DNA of 64,000 bases, taken from WHSW01 sp963846165. Its GTDB lineage: Bacteria > Actinomycetota > Thermoleophilia > Solirubrobacterales > 70-9. Under the pieces are notes generated by a model. The model was given only the letters and a program-made list of their open reading frames with translations, was not told the DNA's origin and did not search any database. Shown here one piece after another: positions 36,088 through 45,802 of the stretch. The DNA lies in the NCBI GenBank assembly GCA_963846165.1, contig CAWJUU010000005.1, forward strand, positions 1,054,001 to 1,118,000, in the 5' to 3' direction. Each line of letters starts with the position of its first letter. Position 1 is the first letter of the stretch. A program made the translations under genes and the position numbers.

Positions 36088-37361
36088 TGGGCGAAGTCCG
36101 GATGCTGTTTCGCAACGTCGACGCGGACGACCTCGCCTCGATCGAGGGCTACCGGCGCCTCGGCGGCTACCGGTCGCTCGAGCGCGCCTTCCGCGAGCTC
36201 GAGCCCGAGGACCTGATCTGGGAGCTCGAGCAGTCGGGGCTGCGCGGCCGCGGCGGGGCCGGGTTCTCGATGGGCAAGAAGGGCTCCTTCCTGCCCCGGG
36301 GCGAGATGGAGAAATACCTCTGCTGCAACGCCGACGAATCCGAGCCCGGCGCGTTCAAGGACCGCGAGCTGATGGCGAAGAACCCGCACCAGCTGATCGA
36401 GGGCTGCGCGATCGCGGCCGTCGCAGTCGGCGCGACCCACGCCTTCATCTTCATCCGCGGCGAGTACTGGGAGGTCGCGGACGTCCTCGACCGTGCCGTC
36501 GCCGAGGCGTATGAGGCGGGTTACCTGGGCGCCAACATCCTCGACACCGGTGCCAGGGTCGAGCTCGTCGTCCATCGAGGCGCCGGTGCCTACATCTGCG
36601 GCGAGGAGACGGCGCTGCTCGACGCGCTCGAGGGCAAGCGCGGCAACCCGCGGCTCAAGCCCCCGTTCCCGGCGATCCAGGGTCTCTACGACGGCCCGAC
36701 CCTGATCAACAACGTCGAGACGCTCTCCAACCTCCCCCACATCGTCCGCAACGGCGCCGAGTGGTTCAAGGGGTTCGGCTCCGAGCAGTCGCCGGGCACG
36801 AAGGTGGTCTCGGTCTCGGGCTGCGTCCAGCGTCCCGGCAACTACGAGATCGAGCTCGGGATCCCGTCGCGGGAGCTCATCTACGGGCTCGCCGGGGGGC
36901 CGCCGGAGGGTCGGCGGGTGAAGGCGTGGTTCCCGGGCGGCTCCTCGGCGCCGGTGCTGACCGAGGCCGAGCTCGATCTCCCGTACACCTTCGAGGCAAT
37001 GGCCGAGGCCGGTTCGATGCTCGGCTCCGGATCGATCATCGTCGCCGACGACAGTGTCTCGATCCCCGAGCTGGCGCTGCGAACGGCGCGCTTTTACCAC
37101 CACGAGTCGTGCGGCAAGTGCACTCCCTGCCGCGAGGGCACCAACTGGACGGTGAAGATGCTCGAGCGGGTGACCCGCGGCGAGGCGACCCCGATGGACC
37201 TCGAGATCATCGCCTCGGTGCAGGAGAACATCATCGGCCATTGCCTCTGCGTGCTCGGCGACTCGATGGCGATGCCCGTGGGCTCGATGGTGAAGAAGTT
37301 CCGCGGGGAGTTCGAGGCGGCGATCGAGAGCGCCCGGGCGGCGGAGGCGGTGGCGGCATGA
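36087..37361 (+). CDS. nuoF: NADH-quinone oxidoreductase subunit F
   Basis: 51-kDa subunit with the NADH and FMN sites and cluster N3. Nucleotide loops are GLRGRGGAGFSMGKKGSF and GAGAYICGEETALLDALEG. The 4Fe-4S ligands are SCGKCTPCREG and the later HCLCVLGD. 424 residues. ATG shares a base with the nuoE stop. Followed by the inserted hairpin at 37361-37450 rather than directly by nuoG. Confidence 0.96.
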   Translation: MGEVRMLFRNVDADDLASIEGYRRLGGYRSLERAFRELEPEDLIWELEQSGLRGRGGAGFSMGKKGSFLPRGEMEKYLCCNADESEPGAFKDRELMAKNPHQLIEGCAIAAVAVGATHAFIFIRGEYWEVADVLDRAVAEAYEAGYLGANILDTGARVELVVHRGAGAYICGEETALLDALEGKRGNPRLKPPFPAIQGLYDGPTLINNVETLSNLPHIVRNGAEWFKGFGSEQSPGTKVVSVSGCVQRPGNYEIELGIPSRELIYGLAGGPPEGRRVKAWFPGGSSAPVLTEAELDLPYTFEAMAEAGSMLGSGSIIVADDSVSIPELALRTARFYHHESCGKCTPCREGTNWTVKMLERVTRGEATPMDLEIIASVQENIIGHCLCVLGDSMAMPVGSMVKKFRGEFEAAIESARAAEAVAA

Positions 37362-37450
37362 TGAGCAAGCAGCTAGCAGCTGGCGGCTCCCAGGTTCGAG
37401 TCGTTGTTGCTGCTTGCTGCTTGCTGCCAGCTGAGAGCGACGATGCCTGA
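37361..37450 (+). repeat. inverted-repeat insert between nuoF and nuoG (possible 29-codon ORF)
   Basis: The otherwise overlapping operon has about 80 nt here built of CAGC/GCTG words. CAGCTGGCGGC (37378-37388) pairs with GCTGCCAGCTG (37423-37433, one G-U) around a loop of about 34 nt. GCAAGCAGC and GCTGCTTGC also face each other. An ORF MSKQLAAGGSQVRVVVAACC..., 29 codons from the ATG at 37361, ends at 37450. The low-complexity LAAG-type coding suggests an intergenic palindromic repeat rather than a gene. It may set an mRNA processing or stability boundary. Confidence 0.5.
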
Positions 37451-39852
37451 CCGGCCGCAAGATCACTCTGGTCGTCGACGGCGTCGAGGTCTCCGCTACC
37501 GAGGGCGCGATGCTGGTCGACGCGGCGAAGGGCGGCGACGTCGAGATCCCGGTCTTCTGTTATGAGCCGAAGCTCGGCGGCCCCGTTGGCGCCTGCCGCA
37601 TGTGCCTGGTCGAGGTCGAGGGGATCCCGAAGCTGCAGACCGCGTGCTCGACCCCGGTGCGCGACGGGATGGTCGTCTACACACAGACCGATCGCGTGCG
37701 CGAGTCGCAAAGTGCGGTGGTCGAGTTCCTGCTCGTCAACCACCCGCTCGACTGCCCGGTCTGCGACAAGGGTGGCGAGTGCCCGCTCCAGGACATCGCC
37801 ATGGGCTGGGGGCCGGGCCGCAGCCGCAACACCGACCCGAAGCGCCACTTCCGCAAGCCGGTGCCGCTCTCCCCCCTGGTCCGGATCGACCGCGAGCGCT
37901 GCATCCTCTGCTACCGCTGCGTGCGCTTCAGCCAGGAGGTCGCCGAGGACGAGCAGCTCCAGCTCCTCGACCGTGGGGCGAACAGCTACGTCGGCACCTT
38001 CGACGACCGCCCCTACATCGCCCCTTTCCACGGCAACATCATCGAGCTCTGCCCGGTGGGCGCGTTGACCTCGGAGGCATACCGCTTCCGCGCCCGGCCC
38101 TGGGACATCGAGGACTCGGGTTCGATCTGCACGCTGTGCCCGAGCCAGTGCAACGTCAAGTTCACGGTCCGCGACGAGCGGGTCGAGCGGGTGCTCGCGC
38201 GCGACAACCACGACGTCGACGACGGCTGGCTCTGCGACAAGGGCCGCTTCGGCTTCCAGATGATCAACTCCAGCGAGCGAGTGATCGAGCCTCGCGTCGC
38301 CGGCTCGCGAGCCGGCTGGGAGCAGGCGCTGGGCGCGGTCGCCGAGCGGCTGCGCGGCGCCGGCGAGCGCACGGCGGCGATCGTCGGCGGGCCAGGCCTC
38401 GAACGAGGAGGGCTATCTGGTCCAGCGGATCCTGCGCGAGGCGCTCGGACTCGCCGCACGTCACCTGCACCGACGAGGTCGCCGCCGCGGGCGCCAAGAG
38501 CGCTCTCGGCGCCCGAGCTCGCCGCGGCAATCCGCGACATCGACCACGCGGAGTCGATTCTCGTCGTCGGCGCCGACCCGCTGAACTCGATGCCGGTGCT
38601 CGACCTGCGGCTGCGCAAGGCGGTCCGCCATGGCCACGCCCGCCTCGTGATCGCGTCCGAGCGCCCGACCGCGCTCGACGGCGGAGCCGAGGAGACGGCG
38701 CGCTACGCGCCCGGCGAGGCGGCGGCCTTCCTCGCCGCGCTGGGAGCCGAGCTCGGCGAAGGCTCGGCGGCCAAGGGCCCGCACGCCGAGAGCGCCGAAC
38801 GGATCGCCGGCGAGCTTCGTCCCGGAAAGACCGTGATCGTCTGGGGGGAGCGGCTCGGCCGCGGGGTGGACGGCGAGGCCGCGCTCGCGGCCCTGCACGG
38901 GTGCGCGCGGGCGCTCGACTCCGCTGCCGGCGGCGCCGGGCTGATCGGCGTCCCCGACACCGCCAACGCCCGCGGCCTGCGCGAGGTCGGCTGCCTGCCG
39001 GGCGCCGGCGCGGGCTTCGCCGAGACCGCGCCCGGTCGCGACCTCGAGGCGATCCGGCAGGGCCTGCTCGATGGCGAGCTGGACGCCGTGATCCTGGTCG
39101 AGGCCGACCCGATCCGGGACCTCCCCGGCGGGCCGCAATGGCGCAAGGCGCTCAACCAGGCTCGCGTGATCGCCGTCTCGATGTTCGAGAACGAGTCTGC
39201 CGGGCTCGCCGACGTGATCCTCCCGGCCGAGAGCTACGCCGAGAAGGAAGGAACGGTCACCCACCCCGACGGCCGGCTGCAGCGCCTGCGTCCCGCGGTG
39301 CCGCGGCCCGGCGAGGTGCGGCCGCTGTGGCAGGTGCTCGCCGAGCTCGCCGCCCGCCTCGGCGACGAGACCGGGATCGACTCGGCTCCGGAGGCGCTCG
39401 CTGCGATCGCCACCGAGGTTCCGTTCTACGCCGGACTCACCCCCGACGAGGTCGGCGGGCATGGCGTCCGCTGGCAGGAGCGCGACCCAGCGTCGCGCTT
39501 CGAGGCAACGCCGACACCGAGCGCGGCCGCGCCCGACCGGCCGTCGGCGAACGGAGGGTTGCGCCTCGGCTCCTATCGCGACTTGTGGGCGGGAGAGACG
39601 ACGGAACGGAATGCTGCGCTGCGGTTCCTCGAGCCCTCCCAACGGCTGGAGCTCGCGCCGAGCGACGCCGAGCGGCTCGGAGTCGCCGACGGCGACGAGG
39701 TCGAGGTGAGCTCGAACGGGTCGAGCCTCGGCGCACGGGTGGTGCTGCGCGAGCGGATGCGGCCCGGAGCCGCGTTCCTGATCGAGGGCACCGCCACCGA
39801 CAACGCGAACCTGCTCAGCGGCGCCGAGACCGTGGAGGTGACCAAGCGGTGA
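37443..39852 (+). CDS. nuoG: NADH-quinone oxidoreductase subunit G (5' and mid-gene frameshifts)
   Basis: 75-kDa subunit with up to four Fe-S clusters and a molybdopterin-oxidoreductase-like body. Clusters: N1b in CYEPKLGGPVGACRMC and ACSTP; the His-Cys site HPLDCPVCDKGGECPL; N5/N4 in CILCYRC and ELCPVGAL; and an extra CTLCPSQC motif (N7-type). ATG at 37443 (MPDR) needs one base removed near 37457 to reach KITLVVDGVEV. Between 38397 and 38510 three indels interrupt SNEEGYLVQRILREALG and SPHVTCTDEVAAAGAKS. About 803 residues. Its stop overlaps the nuoH GTG. Confidence 0.93.
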
Positions 39853-40847
39853 TTCCGCTCGCCGAGGTCGGGTTCGCCGAGGCGACCTGGATCCTGGTCG
39901 TCAAGTCGATCCTGATCTTCCTGGTCGTGTTCGCGATCGTCCCGGTGCTGACCGTGGTCGAGCGCAAGCTGATCGGCCGCTTCCAGCACCGCTACGGGCC
40001 CAACCGGGTCGGGCCGGTCGGGCTGCTGCAGCCGATCGCCGACATCCTCAAGCTGGTCGGCAAGGAGTTCTTCCGCCCGGCGGCTGCGGTGCCGCTGCTG
40101 TACGCGCTCGGCCCGGCGCTGGTGATCTTCTCCGGGATCACGACGATCGCGATCCTGCCCTTCGGGGACGTCCAGGACGGGGTCGGCCTCTATGGAATCG
40201 ACGTCTCGATCGGCGTCCTCTACTTCTTTGCCTTCGGCTCGCTCGCCTTCTACGGGCTGCTGCTCTCCGGCTGGTCGTCGGGCTCGAAGTACAGCTTCCT
40301 CGGCGCGATGCGCTCGGCGGCGCAGCTGATCTCCTACGAGATCTCGATGGGGTTGGCGCTGCTCGGCGCGATCATGATGGCGGGCAGTCTGTCGCTGGTC
40401 TCGATCGTCGAGGCGCAGGGCGAGATCTGGTACGTGGTGCCGCAGTTCGTCGGCTTCCTGATCTTCATGATCGCCGGGTTCGCGGAGACCAACCGGGCGC
40501 CGTTCGACCTCCCCGAGGCCGACGCCGAGCTGGTCCAGGGCTTCATGACCGAGTACGGCGGCACCCGCTTCGGCGCCTTCCTGCTCGCCGAGTACCTGGA
40601 GATGTTCGTGGTCTCCGGGATCGCGGTCGCCTTCTTCCTCGGCGGCTGGATGGGCCCCGGGCCGGACTGGCTCGACCCGATCTGGATGATCGCCAAGATC
40701 CTCACCCTGATCTTGTTCTTCATCTGGGTCCGCGCGACGCTGCCGCGGCTGCGCTACGACCAGCTGATGAGCCTCGGCTGGAAGGTCCTCTTGCCGCTGG
40801 CGACCCTGAACGTGCTCGTCACCGCGGTCCTGGTGGTGGTTCTGTGA
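39849..40847 (+). CDS. nuoH: NADH-quinone oxidoreductase subunit H
   Basis: Membrane subunit that links the quinone cavity to the proton pumps; eight helices. Motifs: VVERKLIGRFQHRYGPNRVGP, LQPIADILKLVGKEF, SYEISMGLALLG and AGFAETNRAPFDLPEADAELV. GTG at 39849 overlaps the nuoG stop. 332 residues, intact. Confidence 0.97.
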   Translation: MIPLAEVGFAEATWILVVKSILIFLVVFAIVPVLTVVERKLIGRFQHRYGPNRVGPVGLLQPIADILKLVGKEFFRPAAAVPLLYALGPALVIFSGITTIAILPFGDVQDGVGLYGIDVSIGVLYFFAFGSLAFYGLLLSGWSSGSKYSFLGAMRSAAQLISYEISMGLALLGAIMMAGSLSLVSIVEAQGEIWYVVPQFVGFLIFMIAGFAETNRAPFDLPEADAELVQGFMTEYGGTRFGAFLLAEYLEMFVVSGIAVAFFLGGWMGPGPDWLDPIWMIAKILTLILFFIWVRATLPRLRYDQLMSLGWKVLLPLATLNVLVTAVLVVVL

Positions 40848-40899
40848 GGCGGAGTCCGATAGGACGGAGCCGAACCCCGCCGCTGTTGAGGCGGCTTCT

Positions 40900-41448
40900 A
40901 TGAGCGAGGAGTTCCCTTACCTCAAGGACGGGCTCGAGGTGATCGCCGTCCAGCGCGGACCTGAGCCCGGCGGGCCCAAGGGCGCCTATCGCGCCTTCGG
41001 CGAAACCCTGCGCGGCCTGAAGACGACGATGGCGCGCCTGATCGAGGGCCCGATGACGATCCAGTACCCGGAGGAGAAGACGCCCGTCTACCCGCGCTTT
41101 CGCGGGCGCCACAAACTGCATAAGTTCGAGGACACGGGGCTCGAGAAATGCGTCGGCTGCTCGCTCTGCGCCGCCGCCTGCCCGGCCGACTGCATCCGGG
41201 TCGTCGCCGCCGAGAACGACCCGGCCGACCGCGTCTCGGCCGGTGAGCGCTACGCGGCCGTCTACGAGATCAACCTCGCCCGCTGCATCTTCTGCGGCTA
41301 CTGCGAGGTCGCCTGCCCGTTCGACGCGATCACTATGGGCCACGAGTACGAGCTGGCCGACTATGACCGCAGCGACCTGATCTTCACCAAGGAGATGCTG
41401 CTCGCCGAGTCGATCGAGCGCACGCCGCTGCGCCGAGAAGGCGAGTAG
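40900..41448 (+). CDS. nuoI: NADH-quinone oxidoreductase subunit I
   Basis: 23-kDa ferredoxin-like subunit with clusters N6a and N6b: CVGCSLCAAACPADC and CIFCGYCEVACPFDAI. An N-terminal amphipathic segment is followed by TIQYPEEKTPVYPRFRGRH. 182 residues. A 52-nt gap from nuoH; next to nuoJ without spacing. Confidence 0.96.
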   Translation: MSEEFPYLKDGLEVIAVQRGPEPGGPKGAYRAFGETLRGLKTTMARLIEGPMTIQYPEEKTPVYPRFRGRHKLHKFEDTGLEKCVGCSLCAAACPADCIRVVAAENDPADRVSAGERYAAVYEINLARCIFCGYCEVACPFDAITMGHEYELADYDRSDLIFTKEMLLAESIERTPLRREGE

Positions 41449-41976
41449 ATGGAGGCGGTCGCCTTCTTCGCCGGAGCGATCGGCGCCCTCGGCGGGGCGA
41501 TCGGGGTGATCGCGCTGCGCAATCCCTTCTACAGCGTGCTCTCGCTGATCGTCCACCTGATCTCGCTCGCGGGCCTCTTCCTGATCCTCTACGCGGAGTT
41601 CATCGCCGCGGCGCAGATCGTCGTCTACGCCGGCGCGGTCATGGTCCTCTACCTGTTCGTCGCCGCCTACGTGGGCGAGGTCGAGGAGCCGATCTGGGAG
41701 CCGATCCCCGGTCAGCGCCTGCTGGCGCCGCTGCTTGCCGCAGCGCTCTTCGTCGAGATCTCGATCGCGGTGATCGGCACCGGCCTGAAGGCGATCGACT
41801 CCCACGGGCCGACGCTCGCGACCGGCTTCGGCTCCCCGGGAAGGATTGGCGAGCTCTTGCTCGAGCGCTTCCTGGTGGTCTTCGAGGCGGCGTCGATGCT
41901 GCTCCTGATCGCCGCGGTCGGCGCGATCGTGCTCGCCGGGCGCAGGAAGCGGGACGAACCCGAGGTGGCGGGATGA
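41449..41976 (+). CDS. nuoJ: NADH-quinone oxidoreductase subunit J
   Basis: Membrane subunit with five helices. The pi-bulge helix region reads EFIAAAQIVVYAGAVMVLYLFV. 175 residues; the C-terminal basic tail RRKRDEPEVAG is cytoplasmic. ATG directly follows the nuoI stop. Confidence 0.95.
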   Translation: MEAVAFFAGAIGALGGAIGVIALRNPFYSVLSLIVHLISLAGLFLILYAEFIAAAQIVVYAGAVMVLYLFVAAYVGEVEEPIWEPIPGQRLLAPLLAAALFVEISIAVIGTGLKAIDSHGPTLATGFGSPGRIGELLLERFLVVFEAASMLLLIAAVGAIVLAGRRKRDEPEVAG

Positions 41977-41989
41977 GGGTCGCCGCCTG

Positions 41990-42289
41990 ATGGACGTTTC
42001 CTGGTACCTCGTCCTCTCGGCGCTGCTGTTCGCGATTGGCGCCGTCGGCGTATTGATCCGCCGGAGCCCGCTGGTGATCCTGCTCTGCCTCGAGCTGATG
42101 CTGAACGCGGGCAACCTCGCGCTGGTCGCCTTCTCGCGCTCGACCGGCAACGAGGAGGGTCAGGTGTTCGCGCTCGTGGTCATGGTCGTGGCGGCGTGCG
42201 AGGTCGTCGTCGGCCTCGGCCTGATCGTGGCCATGTTCCGCCGCCGGATCCCGCTCAACGTCGACTCGATCCGGGAGCTGCGCGGGTGA
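41990..42289 (+). CDS. nuoK: NADH-quinone oxidoreductase subunit K
   Basis: MrpC-like three-helix subunit of 99 residues. Conserved glutamates lie in LLCLELMLNAGNLALVAF and VVAACEVVVGLGLIV. The next gene's GTG overlaps its stop. Confidence 0.95.
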   Translation: MDVSWYLVLSALLFAIGAVGVLIRRSPLVILLCLELMLNAGNLALVAFSRSTGNEEGQVFALVVMVVAACEVVVGLGLIVAMFRRRIPLNVDSIRELRG

Positions 42290-44292
42290 GCGCCACGACC
42301 TGGGGCTGGCTGGTGCTGGTGCTGCCGCTCGCCGGAAGCATGACGATCGCCTTCGGGCGAGCCCTGCTGCCCGGCAGGTCCGCCGCCTGGGTCGGAACCG
42401 GAGCGATCGCGCTCGCCTTCGTCTGCTCGATCGGCGCCCTGCTATCGCTGCTGGATGAGCCCACCGATGCCCGCCAACTCACCGACTCGCTCTACGAGTA
42501 CGCCTCCGCGGGCGGCCTGGAGATCCAGCTCTCGATCCTCGTCGACCCGCTCTCGGTCTACATGTGCCTCGTGGTGACCGGGATCTCGACCCTGATCCAC
42601 CTCTACTCGCTCGCCTACATGGACTCGGACCGCGGCTACGCGCGCTTCTTTAGCTACCTCAACTTCTTCGTCTTCTCGATGCTGCTGCTGGTCCTCGCCG
42701 GCAACTTCGTCATCCTGATCGTCGGCTGGGCGTTCGTCGGCTTCGCCTCCTACGCGCTGATCAGCTTCTGGTACCGGCGCGAGACCGCAACCACAGCGGG
42801 GATGAAGGCGTTCGTGATCAACGTCGTTGGTGACGTCGGGCTGGTGCTCGCGGCCTTCTTCGTCTTCCGCGAGCTGGGCACGTTCGATTTCCTCGCCGCC
42901 TTCGACGCTGCGCCGGAGAGCTTCACCACCAACGAGGGCGTGGTGATCGCGATCTGCCTGCTGATCTGCGTCGGGGCGTTCGCGAAGTCCGCCCAGGTCC
43001 CGTTTCACACCTGGCTTCCCGACGCGATGGAGGGCCCGACCCCGGTCTCGGCGCTGATCCACGCCGCAACCATGGTCACCGCCGGCGTCTACCTGATCGC
43101 GCGCATGTTCCCGCTCTTCGAGCTCGCGCCGACGGCCGCCGACATCGCCGCCTTCGTCGGCCTCGCGACCCTGCTGATCGCGGCGACGATCGCGCTCGTG
43201 GTCACCGACCTGAAGCGGATCATCGCCTACTCGACCATGAGCCAGATCGGCTACATGATCATGGGCGTCGCGATCGGCGCATACGCGGGCGGCCTGTTCA
43301 TGCTCATGGCCCACGCCTTCTTCAAGGCGCTGCTGTTCATGGCCGCGGGCTCGGTGATCTCGGCGATGGCGAACCGCCAGAACATCGACCTGATGGGCGG
43401 CTTTCGCAGGGCGATGCCGTTCACCTCTGCGCTCTTGATCGTCGGCTGCCTGGCGCTGGCGGCCTTCCCCTTCACCTCCGGCTTCTTCTCCAAGGACGAG
43501 ATCCTCGGCTTCGCCGCCGACCGCGGCGGGATCTACTGGATCTTCGCCATCGGTGGCTATGTCGGCGCGCTGATGACCGCCTTTTACTCGTTCCGGATCG
43601 GCTTCCGCGTCGTCGCCGGCAAGCCCTGCGAGGAGGCGCAGGAGCTCGAGCAGGGACACATCCACCACGCGCCTCCGGTCAACCCGCATAGCGGCGAGAC
43701 CGAGGACACCGATGTCGGTTTCCCGGGTGAGGAGCACCACATCGCCGAGCGCGAGTGGCCGATGCGGGCGGCGATGGCCGTGCTCGGCGTCGGCGCGCTC
43801 TCCGCCGGGCTGATCCAGATCCCGGGGATCGACCACGTCGTGACCACGTTCTTGGAGGGAACCTTCGAGAGCTCGGCGCTCTATCACCTCGAGCCGTCGA
43901 CGGCCGACGCCTGGATCGGGCTCACGGTCGGCGGCACGATCGCGATCATCGGGATCGCGATCGCCCACTACTGCTACGTGCGCCGGCCCGGGGTCACCGC
44001 GCGCCTGGTCGAGCGGCTCCCGCACCTGCACGACTTCCTGCTCAACAAGTGGTACTTCGACGAGCTCATCGATGCGCTCTTCTACCGGCCGGCGATCGCG
44101 GTCGGGCGCTTCGCCAACTCGGTCTTCGAGCGGGTCGTCGTCGACGGGATCGTCAACGGCGTCTCGGGCACGGTTCGCGGCGCCAGCTCGGTGATCCGCG
44201 GCGCGCAGTCGGGCTTCGTTCGCGCCTACGCGCTCTTGCTCGTCGGCGGGTTCGCGGCGCTTGGCGTCTATTTCTTGGTGGTCAGCTCATGA
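42286..44292 (+). CDS. nuoL: NADH-quinone oxidoreductase subunit L
   Basis: Distal antiporter-like proton-pumping subunit with the long lateral helix. Motifs: FFSYLNFFVFSMLLLVLAGNF, VGWAFVGFASYALISFWY, SAQVPFHTWLPDAMEGPTPVSALIHAATMV and KRIIAYSTMSQIGYM. A His/Glu-rich loop (EELEQGHIHHAPPVNPHSGETE-like) lies between late helices. 668 residues from the GTG at 42286. Confidence 0.97.
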   Translation: MSATTWGWLVLVLPLAGSMTIAFGRALLPGRSAAWVGTGAIALAFVCSIGALLSLLDEPTDARQLTDSLYEYASAGGLEIQLSILVDPLSVYMCLVVTGISTLIHLYSLAYMDSDRGYARFFSYLNFFVFSMLLLVLAGNFVILIVGWAFVGFASYALISFWYRRETATTAGMKAFVINVVGDVGLVLAAFFVFRELGTFDFLAAFDAAPESFTTNEGVVIAICLLICVGAFAKSAQVPFHTWLPDAMEGPTPVSALIHAATMVTAGVYLIARMFPLFELAPTAADIAAFVGLATLLIAATIALVVTDLKRIIAYSTMSQIGYMIMGVAIGAYAGGLFMLMAHAFFKALLFMAAGSVISAMANRQNIDLMGGFRRAMPFTSALLIVGCLALAAFPFTSGFFSKDEILGFAADRGGIYWIFAIGGYVGALMTAFYSFRIGFRVVAGKPCEEAQELEQGHIHHAPPVNPHSGETEDTDVGFPGEEHHIAEREWPMRAAMAVLGVGALSAGLIQIPGIDHVVTTFLEGTFESSALYHLEPSTADAWIGLTVGGTIAIIGIAIAHYCYVRRPGVTARLVERLPHLHDFLLNKWYFDELIDALFYRPAIAVGRFANSVFERVVVDGIVNGVSGTVRGASSVIRGAQSGFVRAYALLLVGGFAALGVYFLVVSS

Positions 44293-44311
44293 GTCCCGCC
44301 GGAGCGATCCG

Positions 44312-45802
44312 ATGCTGAACGTGCTGCTCTGGGCGCCGCTGGTCGCCGGCGTGGTCGTCCTCGTCGCTCCCCGCACCCTCTCGCGCTGGATCGCGGCGGG
44401 CGGCGCGCTGGTCGCGCTCGCGCTCGCGATCGGCCTCGTCGCCGACTTCGCCGCCGGCACGGCGGAGCTTCAGCACGCCGTCGACGAGTCGTGGATCCCC
44501 GACCTCGGCGTCCGCTATCAGCTCGGGGTCGACGGGCTCAGCGTCTTCCTCGTGCTGCTGACCGCGGTGCTGTGGTTCGGGGCGACGCTGTGGGCGTCGC
44601 TTCGCGGCGAGCCGGGCGACGATCGCTCACGCCTCTTCTACTTCCTGCTCGGGCTCGGCGAGACCGCGGCGCTGGGCGCCTTCCTCGCCCAGGACCTGCT
44701 CCTGTTCGTCCTCTTCTTCGACCTGATGCTGATCCCGTTCTTCTTCTTGATCGGGGCGTTCGGCGGCGAGAACCGGATCGCGGCGACGACGAAGATGATC
44801 GTCTACACGCTGGTCGGCTCGCTGCTGATGCTGGTCGGCGCGATCGCGACCGCGATCCTCGTCTCGCAGGACACCGGCGAGCTCTCGTTCTCGATCGCCA
44901 ACCTGCGCGCCAACCTGCTCTCGAGCGGGAGCCAGGAGTGGATCTTCTGCTTCTTCGCCGCTGCCTTCCTGGTCAAGATGCCGGCCTTCCCGATCCACGG
45001 CTGGATGCCCGACGCCTACCGCGCCGCCCCGCTGCCGGTGGTGCTGCTGCTCTCCGGCGTGCTCTCGAAGGTCGGCGCCTACGGCTTCCTGCGCGTCGTG
45101 CTCCCGATCTACCCCGACGCGACCGTCACCTTCCAGGAGCTGGTGATGGTGATCGCGGTCGTCTCGATCCTCTACGGCTCGGTGATGGCCTTCACGCAGA
45201 CCAACGTCCGCCTCGTCGCCGGCTACTCGTCGGTCGCCCAGCTCGGCTTCATCACCCTCGGGGTCTTCTCGCTGCGCGCCGACGGCGGCGACGGCGCCGT
45301 GCTCCAGATGGTCAACCACGGCCTCGTCGTCGGCGCGCTGTTCGTAGTCATCGGGATCCTCTACGCGCGCACCCGGACCGAGGACCTGCGCGAGATGGGC
45401 GGCCAGGCGATGCGAGCGCCGTTCCTCGCCGCGCTCTTCCTGGTCCTGACGATGGCGACCCTCGCGATGCCCGGCTCGGCCAACTTCATCGGCGAGTTCT
45501 ACATCCTCAACGGGGTCTTCCAGGCGAAGATCGCGTTCGCCTTCGTCGCCGTCATCGGCGTCGTCCTCGCCGCCTTCTACGCCCTGCGCCTCTACCAGCG
45601 CACGATGCACAACCGGCTCCCCGAGGGCGCCGAGTCGCGCGAGATCTCGGCTGGCGACGCCCTCGTGCTCGCCCCGCTGATCGCCTGCATCGTCGCCCTC
45701 GCGCTCTGGCCCGGGCTGATCCTCGACCGCGGTGAGACCTCGGTCGAGTCGAGCGTCGGCGCCGTTGACTCCGCCCAGGAGGAGGCGATCGCGCTGCGAT
45801 GA
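44312..45802 (+). CDS. nuoM: NADH-quinone oxidoreductase subunit M
   Basis: Antiporter-like proton-pumping subunit. Motifs: YQLGVDGLSVFLVLLTAVLWF, FVLFFDLMLIPFFFLIG, KMPAFPIHGWMPDAYRAAPLPVVLLLSGVLSKVGAYG in sequence blocks, and VAGYSSVAQLGFITLG. ATG at 44312 has GGAGCGATCC upstream. 496 residues. Its stop overlaps the nuoN ATG. Confidence 0.97.
   Translation: MLNVLLWAPLVAGVVVLVAPRTLSRWIAAGGALVALALAIGLVADFAAGTAELQHAVDESWIPDLGVRYQLGVDGLSVFLVLLTAVLWFGATLWASLRGEPGDDRSRLFYFLLGLGETAALGAFLAQDLLLFVLFFDLMLIPFFFLIGAFGGENRIAATTKMIVYTLVGSLLMLVGAIATAILVSQDTGELSFSIANLRANLLSSGSQEWIFCFFAAAFLVKMPAFPIHGWMPDAYRAAPLPVVLLLSGVLSKVGAYGFLRVVLPIYPDATVTFQELVMVIAVVSILYGSVMAFTQTNVRLVAGYSSVAQLGFITLGVFSLRADGGDGAVLQMVNHGLVVGALFVVIGILYARTRTEDLREMGGQAMRAPFLAALFLVLTMATLAMPGSANFIGEFYILNGVFQAKIAFAFVAVIGVVLAAFYALRLYQRTMHNRLPEGAESREISAGDALVLAPLIACIVALALWPGLILDRGETSVESSVGAVDSAQEEAIALR

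Noticed and set aside
37392..37401. GGTTCGAGTC, which looks like a tRNA T-arm
   Set aside because: No acceptor stem, anticodon arm or CCA-side pairing can be built around it; it lies in the palindromic nuoF-nuoG insert.
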